This document shows positions 56,831-64,000 of a stretch of DNA of 64,000 bases, piece after piece. The stretch is from Protopterus annectens (taxonomy: Eukaryota; Chordata; Ceratodontiformes; Protopteridae), in contig NC_056738.1 of NCBI RefSeq assembly GCF_019279795.1, positions 401,177,683 through 401,241,682 of the forward strand, written 5' to 3'. The notes beneath the pieces were generated by a model. The model was not told the origin of the DNA. It saw only the letters and a list, made by a program, of their open reading frames with translations, and ran no database searches. Made by a program: the position numbers and the translations under genes. Numbering within the stretch: the stretch's first letter is position 1; each line of letters begins with the position of its first letter.

Positions 56831-58300
56831 CACTCAGATCTGTACTGAGTTACAGCTCAATGGCACTAAATATACAGACCCAACTGATATTGCCAACATC
56901 CTGGCAGATAGGATCACTGTTAACTGTACCCCCGTCTCACCCATGAAAGAGCACACCTCTATAATGGAAGACTGCAAAGTTGCTGTAATCATGGCTGCAC
57001 AGGTAAAAAACACTCTACAAGGTCAGTATCACAGCAGTCATGGGACCAGATAACTTCACAGGCTGTGTTCCACACAAACCACAGAACGAACAGGCACCAC
57101 ACCAACGTACCATGTGCAGTCAAAGCCTCACCTCATGCTTTGTCCCTATTGAATGGTGCACAGTGACGGTTATCCCACTACACAAGGGTGGAGACACCAC
57201 AGACCCCAGGAAATAGCCCCCCATTAGCCTGATGAGCCCGCTCTCCAAGGCCATGGAATGTATCATCATACAACATATAAACAATTACATTTGTAATCCC
57301 CAAACCCTGGATCACAACCATGTTGGGTTAGTAAAATGCATATCATGTCACCTAAACCTGATAGATGACATTGAACCAGTCAACACAACCATCGACAAGG
57401 GTAAGGTGGTTCACACAGCCTATGTTGATCCTGCCACGGCTTACAACACCACCCCACACTCTGGAAATATAGCTAAAGCCACTAAAATAGGTATAAATTG
57501 CTATGTCACAAGATGTGTTGCCAACAGGCTTACTGACAGAACACACACTGTGAAAGTAGCAGACTCCAAGTATGACTTCTGACCAGAGATGAGTGCAGTA
57601 CCACAAGGTCCATTCCTGTGTCTTGTCCTGTTTAGTATCTACTTCCCTGAAGTAAACTTTAACATGTAAGCTCTGTGGCTACAGAAGTTACCAGAGGACT
57701 GCAAACTAGGAGCCATAATTATAAACACTAAAGATGTGGACATCCTACAAAAGGGCCTCACTGAGACAGATGGCTGTTGTCAAAGCCATGGGCTCTAGCT
57801 CAATGGCAAAAGGTGCATTGTCATCCCCTTTGTTAAAACCTCTGTAGCCAAGAACTACAACATAGGCGGTAGTATACTTAACACTGAAAGTGTGATAAGG
57901 ACCTTGGGTCACAGGTGTACACTGGACACAAGTGTGATAATCACATCCCCACAGTAGTCAGGAAACCCTGCTATGTGGCACACCTCATCACAAAATGTGT
58001 CTCATGCAGGATAGAAGAGGACATTGTTCCACACAACTCCTCACTCACTAGAACTATAATAGAGTACAACGCCACTTTTGCTATGTACCCACAAGACAAC
58101 TACAACAACTGTTTTGCCTGCAGCAATACCTCACAAAGAGCATTAGCAGACAGAAATACATGCCATACACAGACCATCTCAAAATGCTCCATCTGTACTC
58201 CCTTGCATATCACCTACTCAGATGAGTTCACTGCCTAACATACAAAGCTATGTTAAATGCAGAGCTGTTGGACATGCTCCACATAAAACACTCTCAATCT
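56831..58300 (+). mobile_element. LINE reverse-transcriptase fragment (CR1/L2-like)
   Basis: It runs from the RT N-terminus (DPTDIANILADRITVNCTP) through VIPLHKGGDTTDPRK, PISLMSPLSKAMECIIIQHI, GKVVHTAYVDPATAYNTTPH and VPQGPFLCLVLFSIY to VVRKPCYVAHL. The order is that of a complete RT palm and thumb. Several stops and shifts occur. The upstream endonuclease is missing and the FADD box is degraded. Confidence 0.85.
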
Positions 58301-58339
58301 CCCTGACCATCGGACCCAAAACCACGAGTGAAATACAAA

Positions 58340-60375
58340 AAGAAGGGATGCACCCATTTACCATATGGATATCCACACCTTCAGGTTAGTGGCACAGCAT
58401 GAGGCCTTGGAGACCATGCAAGTGCAACTAACATTGGGCAAAGATGCTTATCAGATTGTAGCCTGTTACAGATCACCTACCCTGTCATAGGAACCTCACT
58501 CAGTATTCCTGAGAACAGTGGAAAATATAGAGGTCCTATCAAACACCATTATATGAGCTGATTACAACTACCCAAACAGTGAGTGTGAGAATTACTTGTG
58601 TACAACGTCCTTTGCCCATTGTTTCCTAGAGTTTAAAAGCTCTAACACCCTGGAACAGCTGGTCACCATGCCCACTAGAGGTGACACCATACTGGACATG
58701 ATCATCACCAACATGGGGTACCAGTGTTTCACAACAGAGATAAAGCCCTCGCTGGTAATATCAGATCATACAGTAATCACACTGGACATCCACATCCCGC
58801 CCCCTCACCCAGTCAATGAAACCACTGTGAAGACATTTTCCAAAGCAAACTGCACATGTCCCAAGACAAAAGTGGACAGTTCAAAAGACCTCTTGCTGTA
58901 GGATAATGGTATGCAATCTGCCAAATCAGTTACAAGTGAATCCTATGAACATCTACAGGGATGCATGGATGGAGACATCACAAATAAAACCAAGATGCAC
59001 TTCTCCAAAAATAAGAAAACAATCTGGTGGTCGTTGCCCATAAATAAGCTAGACAACAGAAGGAGGAAACTAACACCTGATAGAGCCAACTTCACTAAAG
59101 GAAAGGCATCACTGATCATAATTAGGAAGAAGCAATGATCGCTCATAAAATAATTCAAGGACACTTTCAAAAGACAAATTGCCAAGGACTGTAAGAATGA
59201 CAATCACAAAGCCTGCATTAGCTATACCACACATGTAGGTGTCACCTTCCAAATATGCTGTCAACTACTGACAAATGGCAAGGAATACCCTGAACCAACT
59301 GTCATTGTCTACATCCTGGGGGACAAGTCCAGTGCAAACATCCCCCCATCATCCCCAAAAGGGCCTGTGTCCATCACAGAAGGATGCAGAGCCCTAGACA
59401 TCATGGACATGCAGGTAAAGACAGCCCTCTCCAAAGCCAAGAACAAAGCATCAATGGGACTGGATGGTGTCCCAGGCTGCGTCTTACACTAGGCACAAAA
59501 GGAACCACAGCCTCACCTATATTCACTGGCCAGACTCAATCATACCACAGGGTATGTACCCAAAGAATGGCATACACCAACAGTCATCCAGCCCCACAAA
59601 GGGGGTGCCACAACAGAACCTGGCAACCATTGCCCTATACATCTACTCAGCCTGATCTACAAAGCTATTGAGCAAATTGTCATGGAACCCATAAACAGTG
59701 ACATTGGGGACCTCCAGACTCTGGACTGTACACAACCCCACCTTGTTAAAGGCAGACCCTGCCTCCTAAACATAGTTGACTTATTACAAACAGTTACCAA
59801 GGACATAGATGGAGGTGAAAGTAGTCCACACAGCCGATCTGGACCTCACTAAGGACTCTTTACACCATTCCCCATTCTGTCATCTTACCAGCCTAAACAT
59901 CAACAGCCATGTCACAGGATGTGTGGCCAAGTGGCTCACAGATCAAACACACATGTCCGCGTCTAAGACAGTCACAAATGGCATCCCACAAGGTCCTGGC
60001 CCTGGGACCCCACCTGTTCAGTAGACACTGCTCAGAGGTACAGGCAAGCATGGGAGGAGTATGGCTGAACAGGCTTGCAGATGACTGCTAACTGTGGTCC
60101 ATAATCGACTCTATGGCTGACACACACATCCTCCAGAAGGGGCTTACAGAGACAGATACCTGTTGTCACAACAATGCCCCAAGAAGAATGGCAAAGAATG
60201 CATGCTCATCCCCTTTGGCTAAAACAAAGTGCAAACAAATTACCACATAGGTGGTACTCCAGTATGTATGGAGAAAGTCACGAAGGCCCTGGGGACACAG
60301 TTAGATAGTACACTCTTCTTTGATGATCACATGGCCAAAGTGTTTAGACACGCCTTCTATGTATCCCACCCAATG
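58340..60375 (+). mobile_element. LINE copy with endonuclease and RT (CR1/L2-like)
   Basis: It begins inside the endonuclease (YQIVACYRSP), then shows NTLEQLVTMPTRGDTILDMI and PSLVISDHTVI, the SDH motif of APE endonucleases. RT pieces follow (KNKASMGLDGVPGC, GIPQGPGPGTP, and DDC in RLADDC) up to the FYVSHPMS end. It lies in the same orientation directly after the previous LINE and is cut off at 60,375 where the B-box array begins. Frames are broken throughout. Confidence 0.82.
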
Positions 60376-61445
60376 TCACCTAATGTAACCCACTTTGTCC
60401 AGTCTGATGATGTCACCAACCTACAAATATACCTGTGGAAAATCAAACTCACAGTAATGTGTATAGCGCGTTGTGTAAATGTGTACTCCTGTAGTATCAT
60501 AAACCAGTTAGGTAGGGGGTTGAATCCTGCACTTGACAAATGTGTGTGTGTGTCTGTTTGTGTGTGATCTCCTTACAGCAGAGCAACCTTGTTGGAGAGT
60601 ACTCATACACCTTAAAAGTGGTATACTAATCTTTGTCAGCTCTGATGATGTCACCATCCTTCAAACATGCCCGTGGAAGAGAGAACTTGCAGTAGTGTGT
60701 CGTGTAAATGTGTACTCCTGTAGTATCATAAACCAGTTAGGTAGGGGCTTGAATTCTGCACTTGACAAGTGTCTGTTTGTGTGTGATCTCCTTGCAGTGG
60801 AGCAACCTTTTTGGAGAGTACTCATACACCTTAAAAGTGGTGTACTAATCTTTGTCAGGTCTGATGATGTCACCATCCTTCAAACATACCTGTGGAAGAG
60901 AATGCTCACAGTAATGTGTATAGCGCATCATGTAAATGCGTACTCCTGTAGTATCAGAAACCAGTTAGATAGGGGTTTGAATCCTCCACTTGACAAGTGT
61001 GTTTGTGTGTGATCTCCTTGCAGAGGAGCAACCTTTTTGGAGAGTACTCATACACCTTAAAAGTGGTATACTAATCTTTGTCAGGTCTGATGATGTCACC
61101 ATCCTTCAAACATACCTGTGAAAGAGAGAACTCACAGTAATGTGTATAGCATATCGTGTAAATGCGTACTCCTGTAGTATCATAAACCAGTTAGGTAGGG
61201 GTTTGAATTCTGCACTTGACGTTTGTGTGTAATAACCTTGGAGAGGAGAAACCTTTTTGTAGAGTAGTAGAACAGCTTACAAGTGGTATACATATCTTTG
61301 TGAAGTCTGATGATGTCACCATCTTACAAATATACCTGTGGAAAAAAGACATCCCAGTAATGTGTATAGCATGCTGTATTAATGCGTACTGCTCTAGTAT
61401 CCCAAAGTAGTTAGGTAGGGGTTTGAATCCTGCACTCGGTGAGTG
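60376..61445 (+). repeat. Second tandem array with tRNA-like B box, period about 225 bp
   Basis: Five units, with B boxes at about 60,518, 60,747, 60,974, 61,199 and 61,418. The best read GGGGTTTGAATCCTGC. Each unit has TCTGATGATGTCACCATCCT, a GTAATGTGTATAGCGCA stretch (A-box-like), CTCCTGTAGTATCATAAACC, TTAGGTAGGGG and the B box, then a TTGACAAGTGTGTGT tail. Period and B-box context match the array at 23.8-27.4 kb, so the two arrays are related. Confidence 0.75.
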
Positions 61446-61816
61446 TGTGTGCTCTATGTGTCTCGCACTGTTGGTCAATGTGTAGTGGGTTTTGCTTTTA
61501 CTACTGTATGACATGTCAGTATGCATTGCACATGTGAGGTATCTATGTGGCAAATACATATATGTACATGTTACCTCAATTATTGCATGTGTGTGAACGC
61601 TGCTGTCTCCAAGGACACAACTGTCATCTTTGCCAGACTGTGCTGCTGCTTCCCTGGCCTTAGGTCACATCTGTATGCTTGTGACAAGGCCAGCCACTGC
61701 AATGATCCCTGGCCTAGGTCATCCGTGTCACACACACTCATTACGGTTACTATTCAATTGTGTGAGTGAGGGTTTATGGCCGAGGTATATGTTAGACCGG
61801 TTCTAATGCAGCAAAG
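61446..61816. other. Non-coding stretch, no gene seen
   Basis: No domain, repeat end or RNA gene recognised between the array and the PLE inverted repeat. Confidence 0.4.
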
Positions 61817-61943
61817 TCTATCAATGATAGCTACAAACCAGGAACCAGAACAAACACAGTAATAATAATCCACAGAGGCACGAGCTCAACCAAGCAGCAC
61901 TTTATTGCACAAAGACACACCGGTTCTCCACAACTGACCTAGG

Positions 61944-61966
61944 TTTCGTCCAAAAGACGTCCTCAG
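61944..61966 (-). ncRNA. Hammerhead-like core, left arm
   Basis: Minus strand: CTGAGGA, stem CGTC with GACG around TTTTG, then AAAC. This is the best-formed stem II of the series. The final G of the stem doubles as the first G of GAAA. Confidence 0.42.
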
Positions 61967-62725
61967 AGTGTGTTGAACCAGATTTAAATACATACACTTA
62001 ATTCCATAATGCAATCACAATGAATAACAGCCAATGGAAAATAACATTCAATTAAAAACAATTAAGAACAATGATTTGACCATAAAATACCCCTCCCCCA
62101 AGCTAGTAAGGAAATACCTCAACAACTATTAACTGAGCTAAAAAAATGTGTACAAAGTATGCATAACTGTTGACCAAACTTAAACTCAATAGCATCCACC
62201 AATTTGTATAAAAATAAAAAATAAAAATAAGGATGAAAAATAAAAAATGAAAAATGAGGTTGGATAATGACCTAAATGACTGAAGGTACAAAATATATAA
62301 TACAAAATACAAAACTATCTAGAATATAAGGCTGATAGTGTAATGCATAAACCTCTATAGATGACCATGGACTATTCTAGATAGTTTTGTATTATACATT
62401 TTGTACCTTCAGTCATTTAGGTCATTATCCAACCTCATTTTTCATTTTTTATTTTTCATCCTTATTTTTATTTTTTATTTTTATACAAATTGGTGGATGC
62501 TATTGAGTTTAAGTTTGGTCAACAGTTATGCATACTTTGTACACATTTTTTTAGCTCAGTTAATAGTTGTTGAGGTATTTCCTTACTAGCTTGGGGGAGG
62601 GGTATTTTATGGTCAAATCATTGTTCTTAATTGTTTTTAATTGAATGTTATTTTCCATTGGCTGTTATTCATTGTGATTGCATTATGGAATTAAGTGTAT
62701 GTATTTAAATCTGGTTCAACACACT

Positions 62726-62748
62726 CTGAGGAAGACTTTGGACGAAAC
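62726..62748 (+). ncRNA. Hammerhead-like core, right arm
   Basis: Plus strand: CTGAGGA, AGACTTTGGAC, GAAAC. It differs from the left arm by a few bases inside stem II, which weakens the stem. Confidence 0.38.
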
Positions 62749-62830
62749 CTAGGTCAGTTGTGGAGAACCGGTGTGTCTTTGTGCAATAAAGTGCTGCTTG
62801 GTTGAGCTCGTGCCTCTATCAATGATAGCT

Positions 62831-64000
62831 ATTCATGATAGGTGTACAACAACCTTTGTGGATATGCATGCAAACCCCTTATTGCTTATGTGATCCACCA
62901 AGGTATTTCAGAATACCTTAGGAAATGTGATTATCAAAGGAGAGATGACGTTACACTTGGTTGCATGTACACATTGGTACCTGTTCATCATGTTGGTGGC
63001 TACTACCTATGTGGTACTGTGGGGATACATGTTCCATAAAGGTAGATGACCATGCTTAGTTTGGATAATAGATTTACAGCATGGTTTTGACAACAGTTAT
63101 CTGTCTGTATGGTACCCTTGTGGAGGATGTGTGTGTCATCTGGAGAATGTATTATAGGCCACAGTATGCATTGCCAGATGTGGACGGACATATCCCTACT
63201 GTGATTGCTTGTACCTAAGAGAGCTATATGCCAAACAAGAGTGGTCTCAGTATTGGCTGCAGGTGAGTACCACTGGTTACTGGCATAGTATAGTACCTGA
63301 AGGATCCAACTGTTGCTGTGTGTCCTACATCTGTGTGTTGGTTGTCAAGACATCACCTAACAATTGGTTATGGTCAGGCTGTTGAAGTTATGTATACCAC
63401 CAGAATGCAAAACAATGACAGATAGTAACAGTATCACCCACAGCACAGTGTCAAACCATGTCATACACACTTGTGTAGTCAGGTTCCGAAATGTGTGTAG
63501 TACAATGCTTACTGGCCACCAATAGAAACTATGTGGTGTTACTGTGTAATACAGAGCATGTCACCCTGCCCATGTGTCCACTATGCACGCACATGCAGAC
63601 AGTGCGCCTCCACCATGGTCACAGATCTACACCTGCAAATCTGTGCTACAGACATCCCACACATACTGTCCACTCTCTAACACATGATGCCAATACTCCA
63701 CACATCAGCCAAGTGGCATGTGCCGGACAATACACTATTTTAACTAACACTGATGTATACAATACTACAATGACAATCATAGCTTTATGCATCATGCGTT
63801 CTGAGCTACACCTTCAAGCATATCATTACCCTCTACTTCTGACAACATGATAACATTGCTGTACTGCTATGAAGTCACCCTGTGCATCAGCACCATGGTA
63901 GCCTGTTCCTGCATCGATGTTACAGATGACAAGAGGTGGCACAGGTTTCATCATATGCACAGGGTGTGTTGTTGGTTTGCCAGAGGCCTACAGTGAGCCA
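62831..64000. other. Non-coding stretch, no gene seen
   Basis: Short overlapping frames only. No recognisable domain, tandem repeat or terminal repeat. Confidence 0.45.

Larger units (their letters stand above)
61833..62814. mobile_element. PLE-derived near-perfect inverted repeat with 16-bp target duplication
   Basis: Arms 61,875-62,326 and 62,373-62,814 are reverse complements with only a few differences and a deletion of about 10 bp, around a 46-bp spacer. TCTATCAATGATAGCT flanks the whole at 61,817-61,832 and 62,815-62,830. Each arm carries a hammerhead-like motif and a GTGCAATAAAGTGCTG-type tail like PLE ends. It holds no enzyme gene, so it was mobilised by another PLE. The near identity of the arms and the exact target duplication indicate a young insertion. 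Confidence 0.85.

Noticed and set aside
60533-61012. 159-residue plus-strand frame across the second B-box array
   Set aside because: It repeats the same peptide two or three times because it reads through tandem repeat units. It is an open frame by chance of the unit length.
62103-62589. Two opposite-strand frames with the same hydrophobic protein of about 62 residues
   Set aside because: They are the same AT-rich sequence read from the two arms of the inverted repeat, not a conserved gene pair.

Overview
This is a vertebrate nuclear window of the repeat-rich, low-gene-density kind. I support one host protein gene in 64 kb, a single-exon soluble Toll-like receptor 5 (TLR5S-type) at 12,708-14,654 on the + strand. 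Nearly everything else with coding character is transposon-derived. Vertebrate TLR5 similarity, a secreted TLR5 (described in fishes and some amphibians, not mammals), several Penelope-like elements (PLEs) with GIY-YIG endonucleases, PIF/Harbinger and Tc1 transposons, CR1/L2-type LINEs and very long (TG)n/(TA)n tracts together point to a non-mammalian vertebrate. An amphibian or a fish with a large genome fits best. The species cannot be fixed from the sequence alone.

Layout. 1-3.6 kb: MITEs, a hairpin element, a PLE-derived inverted repeat and long microsatellites. 3.6-12.7 kb: mostly unique non-coding DNA upstream of the receptor, with two (CA)n tracts and a 60-bp tandem repeat. 12.7-14.7 kb: the TLR5S coding exon, preceded by a splice acceptor. 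15.1-16.6 kb: a 31-bp minisatellite of about 48 copies. 16.8-18.4 kb: 5'-truncated PLE1. 20 kb: decayed Harbinger transposase. 21.9-23.2 kb: a cluster of 320-bp MITEs. 23.8-27.4 kb: a tandem array with a period of about 225 bp carrying a tRNA-like B box, interrupted by a LINE. 27.8-31.1 kb: nearly full-length PLE2 with target-site duplications. 31.4-35.4 kb: a two-exon Harbinger Myb/SANT gene whose intron holds a MITE that itself holds a Tc1 element.

35.5-47.6 kb: two related composite segments (LINE, shared spacer, Harbinger exon), the second split by PLE3. 46.8-49.2 kb: a second Myb/SANT-like transposon gene with visible introns. 50.3-50.7 kb: a dense battery of hairpins. 52.0-52.5 kb: a head-to-tail MITE dimer. 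54.2-55.3 kb: an open Harbinger transposase with an altered second catalytic residue. 56.4-60.4 kb: consecutive LINE copies running into a second B-box array (60.4-61.4 kb). 61.8-62.8 kb: a young PLE-derived inverted repeat with a 16-bp target-site duplication. The last 1.2 kb shows nothing I can assign.

The host gene and the elements do not form a pathway. The functional story is a possible flagellin-binding secreted receptor. The structural story is recurrent hammerhead-like motifs at PLE ends, tRNA-like satellites next to LINEs, and a Harbinger family with both transposase and DNA-binding partner genes.
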